Below, in pieces: positions 1 through 7,970 of a stretch of DNA of 45,963 nucleotides. The DNA comes from Chitinophagales bacterium. GTDB taxonomy: Bacteria; Bacteroidota; Bacteroidia; Chitinophagales; Chitinophagaceae. The stretch covers positions 1 to 45,963 of the forward strand of contig JANXQO010000154.1 in assembly GCA_025353485.1 (NCBI GenBank), read 5' to 3'. Position 1 is the stretch's first letter, and every line of letters starts with the position of its first letter. Made by a program: the position numbers and the translations under genes. A model generated the notes under the pieces. That model saw nothing but the letters and a program-made list of their open reading frames with translations. It had not been told where the DNA came from and did no database searches.

Positions 1-417
1 CCGTAAAAAAGCAACCGCAGTTAAAGAGCCGACTCCTGTTACTCCATTGCCATATACTTCATTGTAATCAACTAATTCTATCATACCTAATTCAGCATTA
101 TCACCCGTTCTTTTACCAAGTTTAATAACTCTTGTATAACCACCCGGGCGGCTGGCTATCTTCGGACTGATAACATCAAATAATTCTTTTATGGCTTCTT
201 TATCCTGCAAATAACTAAAAACTATTCTGCGTTGATGTGTAGTATTTTCTTTTGCCTTTGTTATCAATGGCTCCACGTAAGGGCGCAATGCTTTTGCCTT
301 AGCTAATGTGGTAACAATTTTTTTGTGCTGAAACAGTTGACAGGCGAGGTTGCTTAATAAAGCTTTCCGGTGACTTGCTGTTCTGCTTAAATTATTATTT
401 TTATCTCCGTGACGCAT
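1..417 (-). CDS. rplQ: 50S ribosomal protein L17 (3' end outside window)
   Basis: Component of the large ribosomal subunit near the exit tunnel. The minus-strand frame starts at ATG 417 and begins [20 protein letters not shown], the L17 signature, followed by the conserved region with [20 protein letters not shown] around residues 37-56. The frame stays open to base 1 (139 codons), so the C-terminus lies beyond the left edge. It is the last gene seen of the infA-rpmJ-rpsM-rpsK-rpsD-rpoA-rplQ operon. The 123-bp spacer to rpoA is filled by an imperfect inverted repeat. Identification is secure. Confidence 0.95.
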   Translation of the reverse strand, partial: MRHGDKNNNLSRTASHRKALLSNLACQLFQHKKIVTTLAKAKALRPYVEPLITKAKENTTHQRRIVFSYLQDKEAIKELFDVISPKIASRPGGYTRVIKLGKRTGDNAELGMIELVDYNEVYGNGVTGVGSLTAVAFLR

Positions 418-477
418 GACTGTTTGTTTTTAAACTCTGTACCGTGTCAGGAATTACAGAGTTGATTATTTAATATG

Positions 478-540
478 CAAATGTGCAGATGAATAAAATT
501 CAAATTTGCATGTCTGCAAATTTGCACATCTGCACATCAT
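478..540. repeat. Intergenic inverted repeat of the TGCAAATGTGCAGATG type
   Basis: The spacer between rpoA and rplQ holds ATGTGCAGATG at 482-492 and its reverse complement CATCTGCACAT near 527-537, with further TTTGCA/TGCAAA words between them. The same words (TTTGCAGATATGCAAATGTG) reappear at 7131-7160. It could fold in the rpoA-rplQ transcript. No function can be assigned from sequence. Confidence 0.6.
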
Positions 541-1536
541 TTAATCTTCATCAATTTTTATCTTGCTAAGATCCATTCCAAAACCTAAACCTCTTTCGTT
601 CAACACCTGCTCAATCTCACTCAAAGATTTTTGTCCGAAATTCCTAAACTTCATAAGGTCTTCCTGCTCGTATTGAACAAGCTCACTTAATGAATTGATC
701 TTTGCTGCCTTTAAACAATTGAAAGCTCTTACTGAAAGATCAAGATCTTCCAATGGAGTTTTTAAAGTCTTCCTTAATTGAAGTGTTTGTTCATCAACAA
801 GGTCTTCTTTTTTATCTTCTCTTGTATCAAAAGTTATATTCTCATCAGTGATGATCATAAGGTGCTGTATCAATATCCGTGATGCCTGCTTTACAGCTTC
901 TTCAGGATTGATAGTGCCGTCTGTGTTCACTTCCATTACCAGTTTTTCAAAATCAGTTCTTTGCTCAACCCTTGTGTTCTCAATAGTATATTTTACATTT
1001 TTGATTGGCGTATAGATCGCATCAACTGCAATGTATCCAAAATGAGAACTCTTCTCTTTGCTTTCTTCAGCGGGAACATAACCACGTCCTTTTGCTATTG
1101 TTATTTCAATATCTAATTTAGCAGAGCTATCCATTGTACAGATAAGCAATTCAGGGTTCATCACTTCAAAAGAAGGAGATGCATCCCCTATCATACCTGC
1201 AGTAAATTCCTGCTTGTTCTTTAAAGACAGCGTAATTTTTTCAGTACCTGCTTCATGCTCAACTTTCTTTTTAAAGCGAACCTGTTTCAGGTTTAAAATT
1301 ATTTCTGTAACGTCTTCAGTAATGCCTTTCAGCGTAGCAAATTCGTGATCTGCCCCTGCAATGTTGATACCGATGATAGCATAACCTTCTAAAGAATTAA
1401 GCAATACCCTGCGCAGGGCATTACCAATAGTTACACCATATCCCGGTTCTAAGGGACGAAATTCAAATTGTGCTTCAAAATCTGTGCTTTTTTGCAGAAC
1501 GATTTTGTCAGGCTTTACAAAATTTAAAATGGCCAT
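541..1536 (-). CDS. rpoA: DNA-directed RNA polymerase subunit alpha
   Basis: Alpha subunit that nucleates RNA polymerase assembly and contacts activators and UP elements. The 331 residues have the usual two-domain layout: the N-terminal dimerisation domain with RPLEPGYGVTIGNALRRVLL around residues 27-46, a linker, then the C-terminal domain with the LEDLDLSVRAFNCLKAAKI helix-hairpin region around residues 262-280 and a GFGMDLSK tail. Length matches Bacteroidota RpoA. It lies in the conserved ribosomal operon between rpsD and rplQ and starts at the ATG at 1536. Confidence 0.98.
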   Translation of the reverse strand: MAILNFVKPDKIVLQKSTDFEAQFEFRPLEPGYGVTIGNALRRVLLNSLEGYAIIGINIAGADHEFATLKGITEDVTEIILNLKQVRFKKKVEHEAGTEKITLSLKNKQEFTAGMIGDASPSFEVMNPELLICTMDSSAKLDIEITIAKGRGYVPAEESKEKSSHFGYIAVDAIYTPIKNVKYTIENTRVEQRTDFEKLVMEVNTDGTINPEEAVKQASRILIQHLMIITDENITFDTREDKKEDLVDEQTLQLRKTLKTPLEDLDLSVRAFNCLKAAKINSLSELVQYEQEDLMKFRNFGQKSLSEIEQVLNERGLGFGMDLSKIKIDED

Positions 1537-1666
1537 TTTTTATTTTGTTTTGTTTGATTTAAAAATTTTTGTTTACCAACATTTGTTTTTCATAGCATCA
1601 TCCTTGTGTCACTCACTTCATCTTTTCCAACCCTATTCAGCAAATTGAGCCCTTGTGCGTTAGCAG

Positions 1667-1682
1667 TCCCGATTCATCGGGA
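1667..1682. repeat. CCCGAT/ATCGGG short palindrome
   Basis: TCCCGAT, a two-base TC loop, then ATCGGGA form a small hairpin about 14 bp past the rpsD stop codon. A related 18-bp perfect palindrome occurs at 3526-3543 in the same operon. It may fold in mRNA between rpsD and rpoA; there is no T-run on the minus strand to make it a standard terminator. Confidence 0.5.
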
Positions 1683-1695
1683 TTTAGAGGGGGCT

Positions 1696-2301
1696 TTACT
1701 TACTATAAAGCTCCACTATCAACTGCTCCTTAATATTTTCAGGAACACTTTCTCTTTCAGGAAAAGCAATAAAAGTTCCTTTCATATCTTTCTCATTCCA
1801 ATCTATCCAGTTAAACTTTGGATTTTTGGGTTTTAAGTAACTCACTAAAAATTCGTTATGAGAAGATTTTTCTTTTAGCCCGATTGTATCTCCCGGCTTT
1901 AAAGAATAAGATGGAATATTTACTACATCTCCATTAACGGTAATGTGTTTATGAGATACCAATTGGCGTGCAGCCTGACGGCTTGGAGCAATACCCATGC
2001 GGAAAACAGTGTTATCCAAACGGGCTTCCAATAGTTTAATCAGGTTTTCACCGGTAACGCCACCTTTACGGGCAGCTTCAGTAAAAGTATTACGGAATTG
2101 CTTTTCTAAAAGACCATAAGTGTATTTGGCTTTTTGTTTTTCACGTAACTGCAGGGCATATTCACCAAGCGTTTTACGTTTACGGGCAGCGCCATGCATG
2201 CCGGGGGGATTACTGTTCTTTGTTAACCATTTACCATTGCCAGTAATAGGCTCTCCGAATATCCGTGAGATCTTGGTTTTTGGTCCTGTGTAACGAGCCA
2301 T
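1696..2301 (-). CDS. rpsD: 30S ribosomal protein S4
   Basis: Primary 16S rRNA-binding protein of the small subunit. The 201-residue protein begins [19 protein letters not shown] and contains the S4 RNA-binding domain (residues about 91-155) with [20 protein letters not shown] and [18 protein letters not shown]. It has no cysteines, so it is the zinc-free form. It sits in normal operon order between rpsK and rpoA. Confidence 0.97.
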   Translation of the reverse strand: MARYTGPKTKISRIFGEPITGNGKWLTKNSNPPGMHGAARKRKTLGEYALQLREKQKAKYTYGLLEKQFRNTFTEAARKGGVTGENLIKLLEARLDNTVFRMGIAPSRQAARQLVSHKHITVNGDVVNIPSYSLKPGDTIGLKEKSSHNEFLVSYLKPKNPKFNWIDWNEKDMKGTFIAFPERESVPENIKEQLIVELYSK

Positions 2302-2371
2302 GTTATAATTGATTTTTTAGTGTCGGTACATCATCATTAAAAATCAAAAATTAATGATGTACCCGGTTATT

Positions 2372-2440
2372 AAAAATTGGCAATTGGCAATATGCAATCG
2401 GCAATTATTGCCTGTTGTCTATTGTCTATTGCCTGTTGTT
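2372..2440. repeat. GGCAAT/ATTGCC word repeat in rpsK-rpsD spacer
   Basis: The spacer contains several copies of GGCAAT plus GGCAATTATTGCC, a palindrome with a one-base centre, followed by ATTGCCTGTTGT twice as a direct repeat about 21 bp apart. It runs up to the rpsK stop codon. This is low-complexity intergenic DNA like the other repeat words in this window; no role is known. Confidence 0.5.
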
Positions 2441-2850
2441 TATACTCTTCTTTTCTTAGGCGGACGGCATCCATTGTGCGGTAAAGGGGTAATATCCTTT
2501 ATCATAGAAATTTCCAGTCCGGATTGTGATAAAGCCCTGATAGCGCCTTCCCGGCCTGACCCCGGACCTTTTACAAATACATCACAACGCTTCATACCTG
2601 CATCCAATGCAACTTTTGCTGCATCCGAAGCAGCCATTTGTGCAGCATAAGGGGTGTTCTTTTTTGAACCTTTAAAACCCATTTTACCTGCAGATGACCA
2701 TGCAACTACCTGTCCCTGCTTATTGGTTAAACTGATAATAATGTTGTTGAAACTTGCAGTAACGTGAGCATCCCCATAGGTGTCAACTTTTACTACTCTT
2801 TTTTTTGATGCTGCTTTAGCACTTGTTTTTGCGCCTGTTGCTTTTGCCAT
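2440..2850 (-). CDS. rpsK: 30S ribosomal protein S11
   Basis: Small-subunit platform protein that binds 16S rRNA near the E site. Conserved S11 stretches are visible: [20 protein letters not shown] (about residues 29-48), [31 protein letters not shown], and the hallmark C-terminus [13 protein letters not shown]. The N-terminus carries a short Ala/Lys-rich extension common in Bacteroidota. Length 136 residues. It lies between rpsM and rpsD in the operon. Confidence 0.98.
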   Translation of the reverse strand: MAKATGAKTSAKAASKKRVVKVDTYGDAHVTASFNNIIISLTNKQGQVVAWSSAGKMGFKGSKKNTPYAAQMAASDAAKVALDAGMKRCDVFVKGPGSGREGAIRALSQSGLEISMIKDITPLPHNGCRPPKKRRV

Positions 2851-2980
2851 AATTAATTAAGATAGGTAATCTTTGTTATTTACTATTTACGATTGAAGAT
2901 TTTAAAACCTTCTTTCTAAAATCTGAATCAAACCTCCTTCCAGCTTAAGAGATCTGGTTGATTCAAATGATCAAGCCTGT

Positions 2981-3361
2981 TTATTTCTTAGCTGCCTTCT
3001 TTTTACCGGCAACGGTTTTACGTTTTCCTTTACGTGTACGGCTGTTTGTACGTGTACGCTGCCCACGAACGGGCAATCCTTTACGATGTCTCAATCCACG
3101 ATAACAGGCAATATCCAGCAAACGCTTAATGTTTAGCTGAACTTCACTACGTAAAGCACCTTCCGTTTTAAATTCATTGCTGATTGCATTTCTTATTGCG
3201 GTTTGCTCATCATCATTCCATTCATTCACTTTTTTATCATATCCAACACCTGCTTTATCTAAAATGTAGCGGGCAGTGGAGCGACCTATACCGTATATAT
3301 AAGTTAATCCAACTTCACCTCTTTTATTTTTTGGTATATCAATACCGGCAATACGAGCCAT
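2981..3361 (-). CDS. rpsM: 30S ribosomal protein S13
   Basis: Small-subunit head protein that contacts the P-site tRNA and S19. The 126 residues begin [20 protein letters not shown], contain the helix-two-turn-helix region with [17 protein letters not shown], and end with the basic [20 protein letters not shown] segment and a Lys-rich tail. Position after rpmJ and before rpsK is canonical. Identification is unambiguous. Confidence 0.98.
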   Translation of the reverse strand: MARIAGIDIPKNKRGEVGLTYIYGIGRSTARYILDKAGVGYDKKVNEWNDDEQTAIRNAISNEFKTEGALRSEVQLNIKRLLDIACYRGLRHRKGLPVRGQRTRTNSRTRKGKRKTVAGKKKAAKK

Positions 3362-3388
3362 ATTTTTATTTACTTTTTAGATTATTGA

Positions 3389-3505
3389 TTATCCCTGTCT
3401 TTGTTTAAAGCGGGGATTTTTTTTGTTGATAACATACAACCTTCCTTTCCGCCTCACAATTTTGCAATCAACACTTCTTTTTTTTATGGATGCTCTAACC
3501 TTCAT
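3389..3505 (-). CDS. rpmJ: 50S ribosomal protein L36 (zinc-free form)
   Basis: A 38-codon gene read by hand from ATG 3505 to TAA 3389. The protein begins [20 protein letters not shown] and ends NPRFKQRQG, which is diagnostic for L36. The zinc ligands of the classical form (three Cys and one His, around residues 11, 14, 27 and 33) are here Ser, Cys, Asn and Phe, so only one ligand remains and zinc binding is not expected. It occupies the canonical place between infA and rpsM. Small enough to be missed by length-filtered gene callers. Confidence 0.95.
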   Translation of the reverse strand: MKVRASIKKRSVDCKIVRRKGRLYVINKKNPRFKQRQG

Positions 3506-3525
3506 TGTTTTTTATTTTGCGCCCG

Positions 3526-3543
3526 TCCCGATAGCTATCGGGA
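3526..3543. repeat. 18-bp perfect palindrome TCCCGATAGCTATCGGGA
   Basis: Every base of the 18-mer is matched by its reverse complement. It lies between infA and rpmJ, 7 bp from the infA stop codon, and shares the TCCCGAT/ATCGGGA arms with the element at 1667-1682. It has no loop, so as RNA it would form a shorter stem; as DNA it could be a protein-binding site or a mobile palindrome. Confidence 0.7.
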
Positions 3544-3549
3544 TCAGGA

Positions 3550-3768
3550 TTATTTATATCTGAAAATTATTCTTCCTCTCGATAAATCATACGGACTCAT
3601 TTCCACGCCTACCTTATCGCCGGGTAAAATCCTGATGTAATGCATCCGCATTTTGCCGGAAATGGTTGCCAAAATCTCATGACCGTTTTCAAGCTTTACC
3701 CTGAACATTGCATTGGATAAGGCTTCCAGGATCGTCCCGTCTTGTTTAATCAATGCTTGTTTAGCCAT
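3550..3768 (-). CDS. infA: Translation initiation factor IF-1
   Basis: S1-like OB-fold protein that binds the ribosomal A site during initiation. The 72 residues have the family layout: [60 protein letters not shown] and [11 protein letters not shown]. It is the first gene of the visible ribosomal operon, with a TATCTTTG -7 box 16 bp upstream. Confidence 0.97.
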   Translation of the reverse strand: MAKQALIKQDGTILEALSNAMFRVKLENGHEILATISGKMRMHYIRILPGDKVGVEMSPYDLSRGRIIFRYK

Positions 3769-3784
3769 ATAGTTTTTGGGAGCG

Positions 3785-3792
3785 CAAAGATA
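3785..3792 (-). promoter_or_regulatory. Likely promoter (-7 box) of the infA operon
   Basis: On the minus strand TATCTTTG matches the Bacteroidota TAnnTTTG -7 consensus and ends 16 nt before the infA start codon. No clear -33 TTG is seen at the usual distance. The box is inside the arm of a perfect 10-bp inverted repeat (AAAGATAAGA at 3786-3795, TCTTATCTTT at 3830-3839). Confidence 0.55.
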
Positions 3793-3908
3793 AGAGTAAA
3801 TTATTTAATTTTTATAAAAAAGGCGGCTTTCTTATCTTTTAGCAAAATCTAATGCAAAATGGGTATAAACAGGTTGTAGCAGGAGACTTTAAAAGACATG
3901 ATTAAGCC

Positions 3909-4313
3909 TTAAAATACTTCATCAGTCAAATGCACCTTGGTCATTTCCAGGTAATGATTTTGCAACTGGTGAACCGGGATCGGTTGTAAAATCTGTCTTT
4001 TTTCTTCCCTATACCAAACCTCAAATTTTGAAAAATCATTTTTATGGGGAATCAGAATACGAAATGGACCTTTCTTATATTTTACTGAGCCATCTTCTAA
4101 TTCTTCTTTTTGAAAATTTAATTTCATTAACTGTGCTTCATCAAGTGGCAGTGGTTTTAATTCTTCGGGTTTAAACCAAAATTCCTGAACACCATTGTCT
4201 ACACAAATTTCTTTTTCATCACCATTTAAATTAGTTACCTCGCCTGCCCAGGTTGTATTATCCTGTTCGGCCAAAAGATAATCGCCAACTTTTATGTCCT
4301 GAAATTTTATCAT
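3909..4313 (-). CDS. Conserved hypothetical protein of Bacteroidota (HQLQN-motif type)
   Basis: Unknown function, 134 residues, soluble, no signal peptide. The layout recalls a family common in Bacteroidota and their phages: an N-terminal IKVGDYLLAE strand pair, a central FWFKPEELKPLPLDEAQLMK segment, and a C-terminal VHQLQNHYLEMT stretch resembling the LHQLQNLYFALTG signature. The assignment is from memory of that signature. It lies downstream of hmgA on the same strand, separated by a purine-rich, terminator-like spacer, so it is probably transcribed alone. Confidence 0.6.
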   Translation of the reverse strand: MIKFQDIKVGDYLLAEQDNTTWAGEVTNLNGDEKEICVDNGVQEFWFKPEELKPLPLDEAQLMKLNFQKEELEDGSVKYKKGPFRILIPHKNDFSKFEVWYREEKRQILQPIPVHQLQNHYLEMTKVHLTDEVF

Positions 4314-4404
4314 AAATATTTTTTTGCTAAGAGAAAAAGAGAAATAAAACTAAAGCGAAAAAAGAGATTAGACAAAAATTTTTTACAGCTAAGAGAAACA
4401 AAGC

Positions 4405-4465
4405 GAAAAAATAAAGAGAAAAAAAGAGAAAACTAAAATATATGCTTAACTCTTTTTCTCTTTTA
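4405..4465 (-). terminator. Possible terminator after hmgA
   Basis: On the minus strand, just past the hmgA stop codon, AAAAGAGAAAAAGAG (plus 4450-4464) can pair imperfectly with CTCTTTTTTTCTCTTT (plus 4413-4428), followed by ATTTTTT. The stem is purine on one side and pyrimidine on the other and not perfect. The remaining spacer (4314-4404) is more of the same low-complexity AAGAGAAA sequence. Confidence 0.35.
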
Positions 4466-4477
4466 TCTTTTAGTTAT

Positions 4478-5635
4478 TTATTCAGCCCAGCTCATAACAT
4501 AATTTCCATCCTCAATTTCCAATGCTTCTTTGGTAAGTTGCAATGGGTGAAATGTATCTACCATAACAGCTAATTCTTTGGTTTCTTTTGCACCTATACT
4601 TTTATCAACCGCACCTGGATGGGGGCCATGAGGAATACCGCCTGGATGTAATGTTATCATTCCTCTTGTAACATTTTTGCGGCTCATAAAATCTCCATCA
4701 ACATAATATATTAATTCATCGCTATCAATATTACTGTGATTATAAGGCGCAGGAATTGCTAAAGGATGATAGTCAAATAATCGTGGTACAAAAGAACATA
4801 CCACAAAATTATGTGCTTCAAAAGTTTGGTGTACAGGTGGTGGCTGATGAACCCGCCCTGTTACCGGTTCAAAATCATGAATAGAAAATACATAAGGATA
4901 ACAACAGCCATCCCATCCGACAACATCAAATGGATGATGCAAATAATGTATGCCGTACATCATTCCTTTCTTTTTTGTCATGATAAGAAAATCTCCTTTC
5001 TCATCTATCGTTTTTAAATTTTGCGGTGGACGAATATCTCTTTCGCAATAAGGGGAATGTTCCAGCAACTGCCCATACTTACTTAAATATTTTTTAGGAA
5101 AACGAATGGGGCTGAATGATTCAACAATAAAAAGGTGGTTGTCTTCATTTGTAAATTCTATCTGGTAAATGGTTCCCCGTGGCAGCAGTAAATAATCTCC
5201 ATAACCAAATTGTAATTCTCCATATTGTGTTTTTAAAATACCATTTCCTTCGTGCACAAATATCATTTCATCCGCATCCGCATTTTTATAAAAATAATCT
5301 TTCATACTTTCCTGCGGGGCAGCCAAAACAATATGGCAATCATTATTAACCAAAACCGGCTTTCGGCTTTTTAAAAAATCTTTTTGAGGTTTTATTTTAA
5401 AACCCTGGAAGCTGCGGTGCTGAAGCATTTTTTCTTCCGCAACATTTGGACTGACATTAAAAGGCTTTTCAGTTTTTGTTATCTGCGTAGGAGGATGATT
5501 ATGATACAATAAAGAATAGTCTGACGAAAATCCTTCAGTGGAAAATAATTGCTCTGAATATAATGAGCCATCCGGTTTTCTAAATTGTGTATGGCGTTTA
5601 TGCGGAATGGAACCGGATTTATAATATTGGGGCAT
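4478..5635 (-). CDS. hmgA: Homogentisate 1,2-dioxygenase
   Basis: Fe(II) ring-cleaving dioxygenase of tyrosine/phenylalanine catabolism, converting homogentisate to maleylacetoacetate. The 385-residue cupin protein has GWDGCCYPYVFSIHDFEP, HNFVVCSFVPRLFDYHP, then NHSNIDSDELIYYVDG (His and Glu iron ligands) and HPGGIPHGPHPG (second His ligand), as in the family. It is somewhat shorter than the eukaryotic enzyme. No other tyrosine-degradation gene is adjacent; the divergent neighbour is a phosphoesterase. A minus-strand TAAATTTG at 5715-5722 could be its -7 box. Confidence 0.93.
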   Translation of the reverse strand: MPQYYKSGSIPHKRHTQFRKPDGSLYSEQLFSTEGFSSDYSLLYHNHPPTQITKTEKPFNVSPNVAEEKMLQHRSFQGFKIKPQKDFLKSRKPVLVNNDCHIVLAAPQESMKDYFYKNADADEMIFVHEGNGILKTQYGELQFGYGDYLLLPRGTIYQIEFTNEDNHLFIVESFSPIRFPKKYLSKYGQLLEHSPYCERDIRPPQNLKTIDEKGDFLIMTKKKGMMYGIHYLHHPFDVVGWDGCCYPYVFSIHDFEPVTGRVHQPPPVHQTFEAHNFVVCSFVPRLFDYHPLAIPAPYNHSNIDSDELIYYVDGDFMSRKNVTRGMITLHPGGIPHGPHPGAVDKSIGAKETKELAVMVDTFHPLQLTKEALEIEDGNYVMSWAE

Positions 5636-5663
5636 AATATATTTTTGAAGTAAGATGTAAGAA

Positions 5664-5774
5664 GTACGATGTATGAAATCCTATGTAAATTTAATTCTAA
5701 TTAAGAATTGATTACAAATTTATTAAACATTATCGTGCATCTTAACATCTAACATCGTACATCCAACATCGTAC
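5664..5774. repeat. GTACGATGT / ACATCGTAC inverted and tandem repeat
   Basis: In the divergent spacer, GTACGATGT at 5664-5672 faces two copies of its reverse complement ACATCGTAC at 5752-5760 and 5766-5774 (14-bp period). The last copy ends 4 bp before the start codon at 5779. AAGATGT/ACATCT words flank them. It may be a regulator site for one or both genes or a mobile repeat word; the sequence does not decide. Confidence 0.6.
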
Positions 5775-5778
5775 ATAA

Positions 5779-6294
5779 ATGACAAGAATAGGACTTCTAT
5801 CAGACACTCATCATTTTCTTGATGAACAAATTTTTGAGCATTTTAATAACTGTGATGAGATATGGCATGCCGGTGATTTTGGAACAATAGAAATTGCTGA
5901 GCAGTTACTGAGGTTTCAGACAACTGCAAGTTGTAAGACACCTGTTTTGCGTGGTGTATATGGAAATATTGATGGCTATGCTATAAGAAGTATTTATCCT
6001 GAAATATTAAGATGGCGTTGCGAGGGTGTTGAAGTGATGATGAAACATATTGGTGGTTATCCTCCTAAATATAATCCTGAAGTAAAGAAAGAGTTAATAG
6101 CAAATCCTGCGCAACTTTTTATCAGTGGTCATTCACACATTTTAAAAGTGATGTATGATGCTAAACTTGACTGCTTGCACATGAATCCCGGTGCTGCAGG
6201 CAGGCAAGGCTGGCAAAAAGTTAGAACGGTGATCCGCTTTGCAATTGAGGATAAAGAAATTAAAGATTGCGAAGTGATTGAGTTGGTTAAATAA
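5779..6294 (+). CDS. YfcE/MJ0936-type metallophosphoesterase
   Basis: Small calcineurin-like phosphoesterase, 171 residues. Metal-binding motifs appear in order: DTH (residues 9-11, in LLSDTHHF), GDFG (HAGDFG near residue 32), GNIDG near 62, and GHSHI near 117, followed by NPGAAGRQG. This is the compact YfcE/MJ0936 layout, whose members hydrolyse phosphodiesters; the natural substrate is not predictable. It is divergent from hmgA and 34 bp upstream of a TPR lipoprotein. Confidence 0.85.
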   Translation: MTRIGLLSDTHHFLDEQIFEHFNNCDEIWHAGDFGTIEIAEQLLRFQTTASCKTPVLRGVYGNIDGYAIRSIYPEILRWRCEGVEVMMKHIGGYPPKYNPEVKKELIANPAQLFISGHSHILKVMYDAKLDCLHMNPGAAGRQGWQKVRTVIRFAIEDKEIKDCEVIELVK

Positions 6295-6300
6295 TATGTG

Positions 6301-6327
6301 TTGTAAAAAATTAGCCGCTTAAATTTG
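6301..6327 (+). promoter_or_regulatory. Candidate promoter directly abutting the TPR lipoprotein gene
   Basis: TTG at 6301-6303 and TAAATTTG at 6320-6327 (TAnnTTTG) with a 16-bp spacer. The box ends 1 bp before the first ATG (6329) and 4 bp before the second (6332), so a transcript from it would have essentially no leader. The spacer is a little short for the consensus. Confidence 0.4.
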
Positions 6328-6328
6328 T

Positions 6329-7129
6329 ATGATGAAAAGAATGTCTTATGTCTTTTTTTATTCTATAACAGCAATTTGCTTTTCTTGCAATAATAATGAA
6401 GAACCGACTCTTCCTGCTATGCACAATGAAAATCAAAAAGAAGCACAACTAAAGCATGACATTGCAAATTATCCCGATTCACTTTTATTGGTTGAAAAAT
6501 TAATTCAATATTTCAGGGATAAAGGCGCTTATGATTCTGCACTTGCCATTACTGATAATGCTATTAAAAGAGCGCCAAATATTGCGGCTCTTTGGGATAT
6601 AAAAGCTACTCTTCACTTTGAAAATGAAGATACCATTAATGCTATCAGGTCTTTTGAAAAAGCCATTGATATATTCCCATTGCCTGAATATATTATGTCA
6701 TTAGGAACGATCTATGCACAAACAAAAAATCCAAAAGCATTGGTACTTGCAGATGCATTGATTGGCGCAGATAAAGCAAAAGCAGCAAAGGAAGCTATCT
6801 TTATAAAAGGATTGTATTATAATTATACCGGTGATAAAAAAAAGGCAATAGCTTTATTCGACAGTTGCATCCGGTTGGATTATACATACATGTTTGCCTA
6901 CCGGGAAAAAGCAATTGCTTTGTACGATGAAGGAAAGTATGAAGAGGCTTTAAAGGTTTTAACAAGAGCGGTTACTGTTCAAAATAATTTTGATGAAGGA
7001 TATTACTGGATGGGAAACTGCTACAAAAAATTAAATAAAAAAGAAGAGGCTATAAAGAGTTATCATACAGCATTGATGTATGATAAAGATTTTATAGAGG
7101 CTAGGGATTCTTTAAAAACACTTGAATGA
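6329..7129 (+). CDS. TPR-repeat lipoprotein
   Basis: Probably a membrane-anchored scaffold for protein contacts. A short signal peptide ends in a lipobox (AICFSC, Cys about residue 20) followed by a Asn/Glu-rich tether; the remaining 266-residue protein consists of about five tetratricopeptide repeats, for example EKAIDIFPLPEYIMSLGTIY and EEALKVLTRAVTVQNNFDEG. No enzymatic motif. The start could be ATG 6329, 6332 or 6341; a -7 box ends at 6327, which argues for a leaderless or later start. It lies between the phosphoesterase and rpe on the same strand. Confidence 0.8.
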   Translation: MMKRMSYVFFYSITAICFSCNNNEEPTLPAMHNENQKEAQLKHDIANYPDSLLLVEKLIQYFRDKGAYDSALAITDNAIKRAPNIAALWDIKATLHFENEDTINAIRSFEKAIDIFPLPEYIMSLGTIYAQTKNPKALVLADALIGADKAKAAKEAIFIKGLYYNYTGDKKKAIALFDSCIRLDYTYMFAYREKAIALYDEGKYEEALKVLTRAVTVQNNFDEGYYWMGNCYKKLNKKEEAIKSYHTALMYDKDFIEARDSLKTLE

Positions 7130-7130
7130 T

Positions 7131-7194
7131 TTGCAGATTTGCAGATATGCAAATGTGCTGATGAACTACAAACCACAAACTATAAACTAATAAC
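7131..7194. repeat. TTTGCAGAT words followed by AACTATAAACT words
   Basis: The 65-bp spacer before rpe has TTTGCAGATTTGCAGATATG, matching words in the rpoA-rplQ spacer, then CTACAAACCACAAACTATAA, which belongs to a second word family also seen at about 12965-12992 and 22949-22968. The repeat ends directly at the rpe start codon. Confidence 0.5.
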
Positions 7195-7842
7195 ATGCCA
7201 TTAATCGCCCCATCCTTATTAGCATCAAACTTTTTAAAGCTTGCAGATGAATGCCAAATGCTTAATGAGAGCGAGGCAGATTGGTTTCATCTTGATGTGA
7301 TGGATGGACGTTTTGTTCCCAATATAAGTTATGGCATTCCCATAATTGAGCAAATAAGAAAAACCACATCAAAGATTTGTGATGTTCATTTAATGATTGT
7401 GGAGCCGGAAAAATTTGCTGAAGATTTTAAAAAAGCCGGCGCTGATATTCTTACGGTACACATTGAGGCTTGCCCGCATTTGCACAGAAATATCCAGCAA
7501 ATAAAATCTTTGGGAATGCAGGCCGGTGTTGCTATTAATCCTCATACCCCTGTTAATTCTTTGCTGGAAGTGTTATCAGATATTGATGTTGTTTTAATAA
7601 TGAGCGTAAATCCCGGTTTTGGTGGACAAAGTTTTATTCCTCATTCAATTGAAAAAATTAAACAACTGCGAAAGATGATAGATGATGCAGGATTAAAAAC
7701 AAAGATCGAAGTTGATGGAGGTGTTAGCCTGGATAATGCAAAGCAAATTGTTGATGCAGGTGCAGATGTTTTGGTAGCAGGAAATGCAGTTTTTAAATCC
7801 GCCGATCCCAAACAAACAATTCATCAATTGAAATCTTTATAA
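7195..7842 (+). CDS. rpe: Ribulose-phosphate 3-epimerase
   Basis: Interconverts D-ribulose 5-phosphate and D-xylulose 5-phosphate in the pentose phosphate pathway. The 215-residue TIM barrel carries the family motifs: FHLDVMDGRFVPNISYG (catalytic Asp and metal ligands, residues 31-47), CDVHLMIVEP, MSVNPGFGGQSF (phosphate loop near 140) and KIEVDGGV (second catalytic Asp near 177). Length is typical. The start ATG follows a repeat-filled spacer, so transcription could come from there or from the upstream lipoprotein gene. Confidence 0.96.
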   Translation: MPLIAPSLLASNFLKLADECQMLNESEADWFHLDVMDGRFVPNISYGIPIIEQIRKTTSKICDVHLMIVEPEKFAEDFKKAGADILTVHIEACPHLHRNIQQIKSLGMQAGVAINPHTPVNSLLEVLSDIDVVLIMSVNPGFGGQSFIPHSIEKIKQLRKMIDDAGLKTKIEVDGGVSLDNAKQIVDAGADVLVAGNAVFKSADPKQTIHQLKSL

Positions 7843-7970
7843 GATAGATAACTTTACCTTCACATTTTTATTTGTCATGAATTAGCTTCGGTGAGTGCGT
7901 TGGTTATTTTTTTACATAGTTTTTTTATATCTGATATTAATATATACATTTAGTAAATTAAAACTGCTTT

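Noticed and set aside
4314-4477. Low-complexity AAGAGAAA region as a gene or RNA
   Set aside because: Simple purine-rich sequence; only a weak terminator-like pairing is supportable.
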